Assembly: GCA_002498525.1 (NCBI GenBank)
Contig: DAHR01000015.1
Span: 102,622-131,666, forward strand
Length of the DNA: 29,045 bases
Origin: Euryarchaeota archaeon UBA58
GTDB taxonomy: Archaea; Thermoplasmatota; Poseidoniia; Poseidoniales; Thalassarchaeaceae
Direction: 5' to 3'
Part shown: positions 14,888 to 23,184 of the stretch, in pieces
How the letters are laid out: the number at the start of each line of letters is the position of its first letter
How positions within the stretch are numbered: position 1 is the first letter of the stretch
Notes under the pieces: generated by a model
Seen by the model: the letters and a program-made list of their open reading frames with translations, nothing else
Told to the model about the DNA's origin: nothing
Database searches by the model: none
Position numbers and translations under genes: made by a program

Positions 14888-17803
14888 ATGTCCGATACAC
14901 CTCCTCCTGCGCCCTCCGGCATGCCTCCACCTCCACCACCTCCTCCTCCTCCACCTGGGTTCGCTGATGAAGAGGACGAGGACGAATTCTCTGAAATCTT
15001 GCCGGAACCCGAATCCTCGAGCATCGATGAGCCTGATGCACCACCTCCTGCTGCGGACTTCGAAGCACCCCCGCCCCCACCGGCCGGCTTCGATGCACCA
15101 CCACCCCCCCCGGCCGGCTTCGACACTCCACCGCCCCCACCGGCTGGTTTCGATACTCCACCACCCCCGCCGGCTGGCTTTGATGCACCACCGCCTCCGC
15201 CCCCCGGCCTCGATTCGCCAGAACCAGTGCCTACCTCATTGGGACCGCCTCCGACATCCCCCCCGTCAGGTTACGGGACTGGGGGGAGCAGTCCAGGCAC
15301 TTCTGCAGGGGAGGTTGAAGGGTCCGCGGAGACCGATGAGGAGGATGTAGACCTAGCTGATTCGCTGGCTTTCTTCGCAAATCAGCCAGCCAGCGACGAA
15401 CCAGAATGGTTTGATGAGGAACCAACCGATTCAAAGGTCTCGGATATCAATGCCGCCCTCGACGCGGCGCTTGAAGCCGAGTCGAGTGGAATATCCACCG
15501 ATCCCTTCGCCGACAAAGGAACTTCGGTGCCACCACCGCCGCCCCCGAAGGAAGCCTCGCCACAATTATCCCCGAATCTGCGGCACGCAGCCGAAGTCGA
15601 TGCCATTCCGGGCGACAAACTCTACGTCACTCTGAAAGAGAAGGAGGAGAGCGTACTCAATCCGGACGGCTCGGTCCGCCAGCAAACGATCGATGGTGAA
15701 TTGATCCTACGAAATTCGAGCCGCAAGGACCGCGTCTGGGATATCGAAATCCAACTCCAGAACACCGGCTCAACCGACATCGGCGGCGGCGCCATCACTG
15801 TGCGTGAACTCGATGCGACAGAAACCACCAATCTACCTTACACGGCTTCGGGGCCAAGGATGCTGATCGTCTCGGAACACATTGACACCGAGCCGGAGCG
15901 CTCACAGGAACCGAGCCTCTCGATGGTCTTCGCCAAGGATTCGCAGGAGATTCTCGTCCGTCTGCACGTCGAGAACGTCGCGCTGGTCTCCCTCAACGAA
16001 GTCGTTGTCCGGCGCGCCTTGCCAGACAATTTCGAACTCGACGATGGAGCCGAATACGACATCAAGGATGGCGAACTCATCTGGCGCATCGGCCGACTCT
16101 CGGTCGGCGAAAGCGCCACTCTCGCAGTGAATCCCAGAGTCACAACGCGGACCATCCAGAGATTCGCGACCGGCGCAGTCAGCGCCGCATACGCCTGTGA
16201 AGCAACGGTTTCTCGAGCCCAATTCGACTCGGTTTCATCCCGGGCTCGCCAATTCGGCTATGTCAGCCCCAGAGAAGACGACCGACCGGATGTCTTCTAC
16301 TGCAAGTTGGTCGTCGAGAATCGATCCTCGTTCGTGGTCAGCTTATCGGGAGCGACGGTGTGGTTGGCAGGGCGGGAGAAACCATTTCTCGAGATGCACG
16401 ATCTACGCGAAGACATTCCTCCAGAGGGGCTCTGGGATTCGTTGGAGAAGCGCATCGAAGCCATCGATAAACCAAACTTCACACACGAGATCAACTACTC
16501 GATTCTGCCACGAGCGAATGTCGAATCGACCGGCCATCTGGAATTGAAGGAACGCAGTATCAAGGTCCTCGACGCTGAAGTCAACAAACAATACAGCATC
16601 TCTCGAATCCGCTCTTACGTGCCTTCCGACCTCGATTGCACGACGGTCGTCGAGAACACCGGCTCAGCCCCGATAAACGTCATGCGCCTGCTCGATGACA
16701 TTCCGGGAATCTTCACTCCGCCGCAGACGGATCAGGTCCGGATAGAGATCGAGGGGACGGACCTCAAAGAGGAACAATATCGTATCGAGGTGGTCGATGG
16801 GACGCAGTTGGAAGAACACCTCGTCTCCCCCGACTCGCAAGGCCATGCGCTGAGGATAACAGTCGGGACTTCAGCGCCATTGGGCTTGCAGCCGGGCAAA
16901 TCTCTGATCATCAGTTATCCGCTGCATGCGGCGGACCCCTCGCCCAAGAATGGCCGTCTGGCCGCTCCGATTCGCAGCGACTTCAGCATGGAACGCTTCG
17001 GTCCGGTGGCGACGCGGTACAGTAATCGAGCACCAATGATCCGCGTCGTCCACCGCCGACGCCGCTTCTCGACCGGCAAGGAAGTCTTCCCCGCTGCCGG
17101 GCCTGGTAGATACGAGATTCTCCTTATGTTCCAGAATGATTCCGACAGCGCGCTCGAAGATCTGACTCTGCACGATGTCGTCCCGGGTACTTTCAGCATC
17201 GAGCGCTCGAGCGTTCGGTCGACGTTATCTGGCGAGCGGGAGGTCGATTACACCAAGGAACCCGCCCGCGAAGGAATCCATGTATCGTGGCCGATCGGGA
17301 GAATCGAGCAGAATGAGAGAATCGAAGTCGTGTTAGAGATCCAAGGCGATGCTGAAAGTGAATACAAGGTCGCCGATACACAGGATTACCACGGCGCCAC
17401 ATTCGGCGACGAGGTCGACGAAGAACCCAATCTACCTGAATGGGTCGACGAGGCCGCCAAGCCGAAAGCGGCTGCACGTTCACGGACCAGAAAAGCGGAG
17501 ACCGAGTCTGAGCTAGACCAAGAGCCTGATGAAGATCCAGATGAAGAACTCGATGAAGAGCCGGCGGGAGATTCCGATGAAGAGGCAGAGGATGAGCTTG
17601 AGGAAGAGTCAGGTGATACCGCTGAGGAAGAGGTCGAGGATTGGCCCGAATACGAGTCCGAGGAGGCATCCGAGGAGAACTCTGAACCCGAGTCAGAGGC
17701 CAAGGACGTCGGTGACCCAGTTCCCGACATCTGTCCCGCTTGTGGCACGGAGGCCTCGATAGGAGCCTCTCTCTGTGAAACCTGCAGTTATCAATTCAAG
17801 TGA
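14888..17803 (+). CDS. Polyproline / DUF11-like beta-sandwich / zinc-ribbon protein
   Basis: A 971-residue protein of unknown function. An N-terminal low-complexity region has an 11-Pro run at about 13-23 and five decapeptide units (A/T)PPPPPAGFD at 60-109. An acidic linker follows. The middle (about 240-850) reads as several beta-sandwich modules of DUF11-like pattern, for example VVRRALPDNFELDDG...LIWRIGRLSVGESATLAV and FQNDSDSALEDLTLHDVVPG...VSWPIGRIEQNERIEV. A very acidic segment (about 870-940) and a treble-Cys-pair zinc ribbon CPAC...CETC (Cys 949, 952, 963, 966) close it. There is no signal peptide or membrane span, which is odd because DUF11-like modules are usually extracellular. The ATG at 14888 is preferred over an upstream TTG at 14753 that would overlap the divergent GPN gene. 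It is followed by a DUF106 insertase gene, so a membrane-face scaffold is conceivable. Confidence 0.85.
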   Translation: MSDTPPPAPSGMPPPPPPPPPPPGFADEEDEDEFSEILPEPESSSIDEPDAPPPAADFEAPPPPPAGFDAPPPPPAGFDTPPPPPAGFDTPPPPPAGFDAPPPPPPGLDSPEPVPTSLGPPPTSPPSGYGTGGSSPGTSAGEVEGSAETDEEDVDLADSLAFFANQPASDEPEWFDEEPTDSKVSDINAALDAALEAESSGISTDPFADKGTSVPPPPPPKEASPQLSPNLRHAAEVDAIPGDKLYVTLKEKEESVLNPDGSVRQQTIDGELILRNSSRKDRVWDIEIQLQNTGSTDIGGGAITVRELDATETTNLPYTASGPRMLIVSEHIDTEPERSQEPSLSMVFAKDSQEILVRLHVENVALVSLNEVVVRRALPDNFELDDGAEYDIKDGELIWRIGRLSVGESATLAVNPRVTTRTIQRFATGAVSAAYACEATVSRAQFDSVSSRARQFGYVSPREDDRPDVFYCKLVVENRSSFVVSLSGATVWLAGREKPFLEMHDLREDIPPEGLWDSLEKRIEAIDKPNFTHEINYSILPRANVESTGHLELKERSIKVLDAEVNKQYSISRIRSYVPSDLDCTTVVENTGSAPINVMRLLDDIPGIFTPPQTDQVRIEIEGTDLKEEQYRIEVVDGTQLEEHLVSPDSQGHALRITVGTSAPLGLQPGKSLIISYPLHAADPSPKNGRLAAPIRSDFSMERFGPVATRYSNRAPMIRVVHRRRRFSTGKEVFPAAGPGRYEILLMFQNDSDSALEDLTLHDVVPGTFSIERSSVRSTLSGEREVDYTKEPAREGIHVSWPIGRIEQNERIEVVLEIQGDAESEYKVADTQDYHGATFGDEVDEEPNLPEWVDEAAKPKAAARSRTRKAETESELDQEPDEDPDEELDEEPAGDSDEEAEDELEEESGDTAEEEVEDWPEYESEEASEENSEPESEAKDVGDPVPDICPACGTEASIGASLCETCSYQFK
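15065..15214 (+). repeat. Five tandem 30-bp units encoding PPPPPAGFD
   Basis: In-frame 30-bp units start at 15065, 15095, 15125, 15155 and 15185. Each encodes Ala/Thr, five or so Pro, Ala-Gly-Phe-Asp; the last is a variant ending PGLD. Third-position differences between units show that the repeat has been kept at protein level rather than being a fresh DNA duplication. Confidence 0.9.
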
Positions 17804-17807
17804 AGTT

Positions 17808-17828
17808 GGCTCACATTTTATGTGAGCC
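17808..17828 (+). promoter_or_regulatory. Perfect 9-bp inverted repeat ahead of the DUF106 gene
   Basis: Arms ggctcacat and atgtgagcc flank a ttt loop, starting 4 bp after the stop of the 971-residue protein gene and ending 40 bp before the ATG at 17869. It could be an RNA hairpin adjusting read-through or translation of the downstream cmk-cbf5 run, or an operator. There is no T-run after it, so intrinsic termination is not indicated. Confidence 0.6.
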
Positions 17829-17868
17829 TGACCGAATCCTTCATCCGACGTCCATCGAGGGCAGCAGC

Positions 17869-18801
17869 ATGGCAGCGGCAGCAGGTGGTGGCGGTGCACA
17901 GGGTCAAGCAACCGCAGGCATGATGACACCGATGCTGGTTCTACTGGCGATGATGCTCGTAATAATGCTAGTTCCGGGACTGCGGACCGGCCTCGCAGTC
18001 GGAGCCGGTTCGATAATCGAGCCGCTGTTGCCTTTCCATGAGAAATGGTTCGTCCCGACCGTATTCGTCATTGGCTCGTCGATCATGGTGGTGAACACCA
18101 TCATCAGGTCCTTCTTCTTGGACCCACTCACCCAAGCCCATTTCGCTCATCGTAACAAGCAGATTCAGCGCCAGATGAAAGAAGCCCAGGCGGCTAGAGA
18201 CACCGCTCGGGTCGAGAAGATGCGGCAATTGCAGATGGAAATGATGCCCGACCAGATGGCGATGCAATCGGCAACGATGAAGCCGATGATGTTCACCATG
18301 ATCTTCATCATCGCGATTTTCAGTTGGATGGCGAACTCAGTCTTGGAATTCAGAGTCGATTATGTCAGTGTTCCATGGCAGCCGATGTGGGAGATGGATG
18401 CCCGAGTGATGTGGATCTTCCCCGCCTGGGTCTTCACCTACATCGCCATGAGCGCACCACTGGGAAGGATAATCGACAGGCACCTGAAACTCCTGCGTTA
18501 TCGAAGGCACCCTCTGATTCTCGCCGGTGACCCGATCCCCGAGCCTCTGTTGCACCTGCTACAGGAAGAGCGAGCCTCGAAGAGTGGATCACAACGAACC
18601 CGGAAAGGCCAGCGCAGGGGTCGCGACGGTCCACGCAAGCGGGCTGGAAAGGCTCAGGCGGCGCGAGCGCGAAGCAGCGGAAATGTACATGCAGCACCGC
18701 CGAAGCAGGGCACAGAGTGCCCTGATTGCTCTTCTAGGATGGTCTCGAGGACGAGTACTGGTCGGTTGCGATGTGGTGTCTGCCTCAATGAGTGGCGGTG
18801 A
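17869..18801 (+). CDS. DUF106 membrane protein (EMC3/TMCO1/Oxa1 superfamily)
   Basis: DUF106 proteins are archaeal relatives of Oxa1/YidC, EMC3 and TMCO1, thought to help insert membrane proteins. The 310-residue protein has hydrophobic segments near 20-38, 62-85, 145-165 and 190-210. A charged coiled stretch (about 100-130, NKQIQRQMKEAQ... then Met-rich MEMMPDQMAMQ) lies between segments two and three, as in the family. The C-terminal tail is strongly basic (RTRKGQRRGRDGPRKR), able to contact ribosomal RNA, and ends in a zinc ribbon CPDC...CGVC. The frame opens at a GTG (17800) overlapping the previous stop, but the ATG at 17869 starts the protein just before the first membrane segment and leaves the hairpin at 17808-17828 non-coding. 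It sits upstream of cmk and cbf5, the conserved archaeal order. Confidence 0.9.
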   Translation: MAAAAGGGGAQGQATAGMMTPMLVLLAMMLVIMLVPGLRTGLAVGAGSIIEPLLPFHEKWFVPTVFVIGSSIMVVNTIIRSFFLDPLTQAHFAHRNKQIQRQMKEAQAARDTARVEKMRQLQMEMMPDQMAMQSATMKPMMFTMIFIIAIFSWMANSVLEFRVDYVSVPWQPMWEMDARVMWIFPAWVFTYIAMSAPLGRIIDRHLKLLRYRRHPLILAGDPIPEPLLHLLQEERASKSGSQRTRKGQRRGRDGPRKRAGKAQAARARSSGNVHAAPPKQGTECPDCSSRMVSRTSTGRLRCGVCLNEWR

Positions 18802-18806
18802 GGGCA

Positions 18807-19343
18807 ATGGTCGAGATAACCATCAGCGGCGCGCCAGGCAGTGGCACCTCGACGCTGGTTCGGCGGATCTGTGCGGAGATGGGTTGGCGCTCACTGAATG
18901 GCGGTGATGTGTTCCGAGCCGAGGCTGAGCGCCGAGACCTTTCAGTGCATGATTTCAGTGAATTGTGCAAGAATGACCTCGATGTCGACCGATCGTTGGA
19001 CTTCAGACTGAAACAGGCTATGACCGATTCGTCAGGCCCCGAAGTTCTCGAGAGCCGACTCAGCGGCTGGTGGGCACACCGACTGGACATCGATTGCATC
19101 CGCGTCTGGATCGACACTTCAGACGAGGAGAGGGCTCGCCGCGTTCAGAACCGCGAGGGCGGTGAATTCGAACTTCGATTGGGCGAATCGAGCCGCCGAC
19201 AGGCGGCAGACAAGGCTCGATACAGAAGCCTCTATGACATAGACCTAGACGACATGACTCCGTACACGCTCGTCATCGACGCCAATGATCTGAGTGCCGA
19301 GGAAGTATACGCGCTAGTCGAGACAGAGATGGGGGCTGATTGA
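18807..19343 (+). CDS. cmk: Cytidylate kinase, archaeal type
   Basis: Phosphorylates CMP and dCMP with ATP. The 178-residue protein starts with the archaeal P-loop ITISGAPGSGTSTLVRRI (Walker A at 8-15), continues with the NMP-binding LNGGDVFRAEAERRDL and the Asp-rich ELCKNDLDVDRSLDFRLKQ, and has RLSGWWA and WIDTSDEERARRVQNREG for the lid. It lacks the long insert of bacterial Cmk. The ATG at 18807 follows the DUF106 stop by 5 bp and abuts cbf5 exactly at the other side (TGA then ATG), so the three are almost certainly one operon. Confidence 0.94.
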   Translation: MVEITISGAPGSGTSTLVRRICAEMGWRSLNGGDVFRAEAERRDLSVHDFSELCKNDLDVDRSLDFRLKQAMTDSSGPEVLESRLSGWWAHRLDIDCIRVWIDTSDEERARRVQNREGGEFELRLGESSRRQAADKARYRSLYDIDLDDMTPYTLVIDANDLSAEEVYALVETEMGAD

Positions 19344-20315
19344 ATGACGATGCTGACACTCGATGATACGGCTTCAAGCGATCCGAAACACGGCTGCCCA
19401 CCCGAGGACCGCCCCATCGAAGCACTGCTCGATGCGGGTGTCATCATGATCGACAAACCACGCGGCCCGACCAGTCATCAATTGACTGCGTGGGCCCGCG
19501 AAATGCTCGGAATACAGCGCCTGGGCCACGGTGGAACCCTCGATCCCTTCGCCACCGGTTTGCTGACGATGCTGTGTGGAAAGGCAACAAGACTCACAGA
19601 TATCGTACTGTCCGGCGACAAGCGCTACATCGCCATTCTGAAGTTCGGCAGAGAGGTCAGCGACGGAGAACTGATTGGACTCATTGGGAATCTGAAAGGT
19701 GAGATCTACAATGTCCCACCACTCGAATCCGCAGTCAAGGTACAGGTCAGAAGCCGTGTACTCCATGACTTCAGATTGATCGAATCCGACACGGAATCCA
19801 GAATCGCAGTTCTCACCATCCGTTGTAACGCGGGCACCTACATCCGAACCCTGGCCCGCGACATCGGCCTCCTCCTCGACACGACCTGCGAACTCGTCGA
19901 ACTGCACCGCGACAACACAGGCCCGTTCGACCAATCACACGCTTGCACGATGCAGCAAATGACCGACGCGGTCTTCCTACTGCGCGAGCACGAGGACGAT
20001 CGCGCCCTGCGCCATCTCATAGCACCCGTCGAGCGCATCCTCGCTCACCTGCCCAGCATTGTCGTCAAGGATGGCGCAGCAGCAGCGATTTCACACGGAG
20101 CAGCACTGGCGAGACCCGGCGTCGTCAGCCTCGATGAGAGCATTGAAAAGGGCTCAACCGTAGTTCTTGAAACCCTCAAAGGCGAGGCAGTTGCAATCGC
20201 TGAAACCAATGTTGACGCGAAAAAACTCGCTTCGATGCAATTCGGCGAAGTCGCTCGACCCAAGGTCGTTCTGATGCAGGCTGGAACATATCCGCAGACC
20301 TGGTCGAAGAGCTGA
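19344..20315 (+). CDS. cbf5: Cbf5/dyskerin pseudouridine synthase
   Basis: The catalytic subunit of H/ACA ribonucleoproteins, isomerising uridine in rRNA and tRNA under guide RNA control. The 323-residue protein has GVIMIDKPRGPTSHQLTAW, the catalytic loop GHGGTLDPFATGLL with Asp at about 67, NVPPLESAVKVQVRSRVLHDF, NAGTYIRTLARDIG and ELHRDNTGPF. A C-terminal PUA domain follows (LPSIVVKDGAAAAISHGAALARPGV). The PUA domain and the long N-terminal leader mark it as Cbf5, although DPFATGLL resembles bacterial TruB (DP.ATG.L) more than the usual archaeal DPK(V/T)(T/S)GVL. A 13-bp palindrome (agttca-c-tgaact, 20315-20327) overlaps the stop codon. No snoRNP partner gene is nearby. Confidence 0.93.
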   Translation: MTMLTLDDTASSDPKHGCPPEDRPIEALLDAGVIMIDKPRGPTSHQLTAWAREMLGIQRLGHGGTLDPFATGLLTMLCGKATRLTDIVLSGDKRYIAILKFGREVSDGELIGLIGNLKGEIYNVPPLESAVKVQVRSRVLHDFRLIESDTESRIAVLTIRCNAGTYIRTLARDIGLLLDTTCELVELHRDNTGPFDQSHACTMQQMTDAVFLLREHEDDRALRHLIAPVERILAHLPSIVVKDGAAAAISHGAALARPGVVSLDESIEKGSTVVLETLKGEAVAIAETNVDAKKLASMQFGEVARPKVVLMQAGTYPQTWSKS

Positions 20316-20517
20316 GTTCACTGAACTTCGTGCTCTTCGTAGATCCACTCATCCGTCTCTATACGGACTTTCAACTTCATCATTATTCTCACACACCACC
20401 ACACCCCATAGCGGAGCGCGGTAAGTTTCTTTGGCAATCGATTCGGGTATAACCATTCCCCGATTTTCGACGTTTATCAGCCAGACGAATACTCGAAAGC
20501 GTTAGAATCGTTCAGTT

Positions 20518-22902
20518 TCACTTCATCTTGCGAAATGGCTTGCTGACCCGTCCCGGGCTCATCTGCAGGGCTGCGAATGAGATGACGACGATTCCTATTG
20601 CGGCGGCGAGGATCGTGGGCCCGCGGTCGATTCCACCGACCCCGCCGTCGTCATTCCGGCTTCGAACGTCGATTGAGATGCCGATCTCGTTGTTATCCTC
20701 GTTCGCTTCCTCGATCGAATCTGTGCCGTCGACCATGGCATTGATGAGGGCAGTTCCTGCGCTGTTGAACTGAGTATCACAGGTGGCGATGCCAAGGCCA
20801 CCCGGAGAGATCGAATCAATCATCGAGGAGCCGACCAGAACTCCGTCGAGCCAGCATCTGACATCGACTCCATTAGCCACACCGCGCCCTTCGTTGCGCA
20901 CGTAGACCTTGAGTTGCACCACATCGCCTTCGTTCACCACGCTGACTGATGCTCCACCCAGCCAGACCTCAAGATTCTCGAGGACGAGGTCGGGCATCGC
21001 CGTGACGACGACCTCGATGCTTTGTCTCGCAGTGTGGGTACCATCGGTGGCAATGATTTCGACCATGTGAACGCCCGGCTCGACCGGGGTCAGGATGAGG
21101 TCGCCGAAGTCGTCTATCGTCGCCCACGAGCGGCTTGTGGTGATCAGTAGATTGCTCGTGTCGGGGTCCGAGATATCAACGTCAATAACCCGTGTCTGCC
21201 CGAGTTCGATGTAGGTGATGACTGGCAGCCCGGAGATCGAGGGAGGATCCTCGACTGGGCTGATGTGGACAAGGACATCGTCAATCCATTGATTCCCACT
21301 CGCATCGACGACGCCATAGATAATCGCAGCATCCCCGCTAGCGTCTGTGACCGGTTGAATCCTGATGTCGCCTCCCAAGGCCGAGACTTCAATCAATTCG
21401 GAATCCTCTGTGAAAGCGAATACCTGTAGGTCCTCCCAAGCGGTCAGGTCGTCTTCGCAGCGACTGGCCATCGGAATCAATAGGCCACCTCCATCCTCAT
21501 CCATCTCGATGTTGACCAGCGGAGAACAGGTGACCGAGAGATCCCATTCGAGGTGGAATCCGCCGACTATCGCCATCGAAGTTATGTGAACGACGGTAGT
21601 TTCCGCCGCACCATTCGAGGACCACTGGAATCTTGCGCCTACAGCGATATCGAGCGCTTCGTTCAGGCTAGGAAGCGCATGACCAATCGGCACAGAGATC
21701 GAGAAGGGTCCAGGCGTTATCGGCGTCGAATTGACAAGTTCAGAACCGACTGCGAAGAGAATGTTGCTGCCGAAGGAAGCCAGTCCACCAGTCGAGCCCG
21801 AGGTCCATCCTTCAACTACCAAGTGCGGGTCATTGATGTCAATACGAGCACTGGAGATGCAGCCATCTTCGATAATCACTCTGACATAGGTTTGATTCTT
21901 CATCAGATCCCCTGAATTCAGGATTTTCTCCAGATTATCATCCGAAGGACCATCCTGATCAAACAATGAGGTATAGGTTACGATTGTGTAATTTCCAGTC
22001 CCGAAGACGTGGATTCTGCCCAGCTCCTGATCGTAAGGCGTCCCGACTTCAAAAGCCCACGTGCCTGAATTTGGTCCCTCTGGCGTAAGGCCACAACTAA
22101 TTCGATCCAAATCCGAAATTTGACCGTCATAAGGCCCGAAATCGAGCACGGGCATCGACAAGCCACTCACCGAATGACTCGCCCGTGCTGTCTCGAAGGA
22201 ATACCACGGTTGGTGATATTTGACGCGGATGCCAACCGCATCGACGCGCACCTCAGAATCATCCGGCGCGCCGTTGGAGACATAATCCACAGTCACAGAA
22301 GAATTACCCAAATCACTCCAGGTCCAAGCCTGCAGACCATCCATCGACACCACCATCGGGTTATCCATCCGATAGACGCCATTGAAGGTCCGTGCAATCG
22401 TTCGAACGAGCCTCTCGGGCCCGTTCGCTGCAATCGTGATGCGAATCTCATCTGACGTCAGCGCATCGGGAATCTCGATGTGCAAAACCATCGAGACATT
22501 CGCAATCACCCTGCCAGACAAGCCAGTGAAGGCGTATCCTTCGAGCGTGATGTCGGGGCCTCTGGACCAGACGTAGTAACCATCCGGTGCTCCCGTGGAG
22601 GCATTCGAATCGGTCGGGGTCGTGGCCCCCCAAATTGTCGTGATGGCGAAGTTATCCGGCCGCGCATGCGTGAACGACAATTCTCCATCGGCTACAATTC
22701 CGACGCTATATTGAGATGGGTCGTTCGAGAAGGCTCGCGTACTGCTTAATTCCCAAAGTGTTTCATCGTCGAAGGAACCCGCTTCAAGCAATTCGATCCT
22801 ATCCGAAGCGATGACGACATCAGCCGCCGAGAGTGGTGCGAATGCGGCTGCCAGAGCTAGGACAGCCAATGAGATGCTCACAGCATATGCTCTGCCCATC
22901 AT
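20518..22902 (-). CDS. Cell-surface protein with Ig-like/CARDB domains and C-terminal anchor
   Basis: A 794-residue exported protein. MGRAYAVSISLAVLALAAAFAPLSAADV is a signal peptide ending near residue 27. The body is beta-rich and acidic. A segment near residue 570-640 (LPVITYIELGQTRVIDVDI then ILTPVEPGVHMVEIIATDG) resembles cadherin-like/Ig repeats of archaeal surface proteins. Residues about 645-750 form a CARDB domain: VVNEGDVVQLKVYVRNEGRG, ISPGGLGIATCDTQF and IEEANEDNNEIGISIDV. A Gly/Asp linker, one membrane helix (TILAAAIGIVVISFAALQM) and a basic tail (KPFRKMK) end it, placing the bulk outside. It is convergent with cbf5, with 202 bp between them holding no gene I can see. Probable role is in the S-layer or in binding; the ligand is unknown. 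Confidence 0.87.
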   Translation of the reverse strand: MMGRAYAVSISLAVLALAAAFAPLSAADVVIASDRIELLEAGSFDDETLWELSSTRAFSNDPSQYSVGIVADGELSFTHARPDNFAITTIWGATTPTDSNASTGAPDGYYVWSRGPDITLEGYAFTGLSGRVIANVSMVLHIEIPDALTSDEIRITIAANGPERLVRTIARTFNGVYRMDNPMVVSMDGLQAWTWSDLGNSSVTVDYVSNGAPDDSEVRVDAVGIRVKYHQPWYSFETARASHSVSGLSMPVLDFGPYDGQISDLDRISCGLTPEGPNSGTWAFEVGTPYDQELGRIHVFGTGNYTIVTYTSLFDQDGPSDDNLEKILNSGDLMKNQTYVRVIIEDGCISSARIDINDPHLVVEGWTSGSTGGLASFGSNILFAVGSELVNSTPITPGPFSISVPIGHALPSLNEALDIAVGARFQWSSNGAAETTVVHITSMAIVGGFHLEWDLSVTCSPLVNIEMDEDGGGLLIPMASRCEDDLTAWEDLQVFAFTEDSELIEVSALGGDIRIQPVTDASGDAAIIYGVVDASGNQWIDDVLVHISPVEDPPSISGLPVITYIELGQTRVIDVDISDPDTSNLLITTSRSWATIDDFGDLILTPVEPGVHMVEIIATDGTHTARQSIEVVVTAMPDLVLENLEVWLGGASVSVVNEGDVVQLKVYVRNEGRGVANGVDVRCWLDGVLVGSSMIDSISPGGLGIATCDTQFNSAGTALINAMVDGTDSIEEANEDNNEIGISIDVRSRNDDGGVGGIDRGPTILAAAIGIVVISFAALQMSPGRVSKPFRKMK

Positions 22903-22975
22903 TCTCTCACGCAGGTCAGCAGCGCTTCAATCCGTTGGTTGCTGGTTCACTCGCCATCGTCCTGCACAACGCTTG

Positions 22976-22982
22976 AAATACG
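22976..22982 (+). promoter_or_regulatory. TATA-like element upstream of tRNA-His
   Basis: aaatacg begins 32 bases before the first base of the tRNA-His gene and matches exactly the heptamer 31 bases before tRNA-Glu, consistent with a TATA-type archaeal promoter for both tRNAs. Confidence 0.5.
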
Positions 22983-23007
22983 CCCTGTCGGTCGACCGCA
23001 TGCATAC

Positions 23008-23083
23008 GGCTGTGGTAGTGTAGCGGTTAGCACGGTGGGTTGTGGTCCCGCCGGCCCGGGTTCAAGTCCCGGCCACGGCCCCA
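23008..23083 (+). tRNA. tRNA-His (anticodon GTG)
   Basis: The acceptor stem GCTGTGG pairs with CCACGGC with one T-G wobble, and the T arm is CCGGG-TTCAAGT-CCCGG. The anticodon stem GTGGG/CCCGC encloses TTGTGGT, giving GTG (His). The diagnostic extra G at position -1 (23008) is encoded and pairs with C73 (23080), so it need not be added by a His-tRNA guanylyltransferase. CCA is encoded at 23081-23083. There is no intron. Confidence 0.96.
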
Positions 23084-23184
23084 TCTGATTGTGGTCGATT
23101 GTAAGATGGGTGTGTGTCCGGATTGCGTTCTGACGTCGTTAAGGCGAGTTGCACTCGCCTTGACTCCTCGATGAGTCACTTGCT

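Noticed and set aside
14857..15191. Gly/Val-rich minus-strand frames opposite the polyproline repeats
   Set aside because: They are complements of CCN codons; artefacts of the 30-bp repeat.
15065..15214. Regular 30-bp repeats as a CRISPR-like array
   Set aside because: There are no unique spacers; the units are contiguous, in frame and encode PPPPPAGFD.
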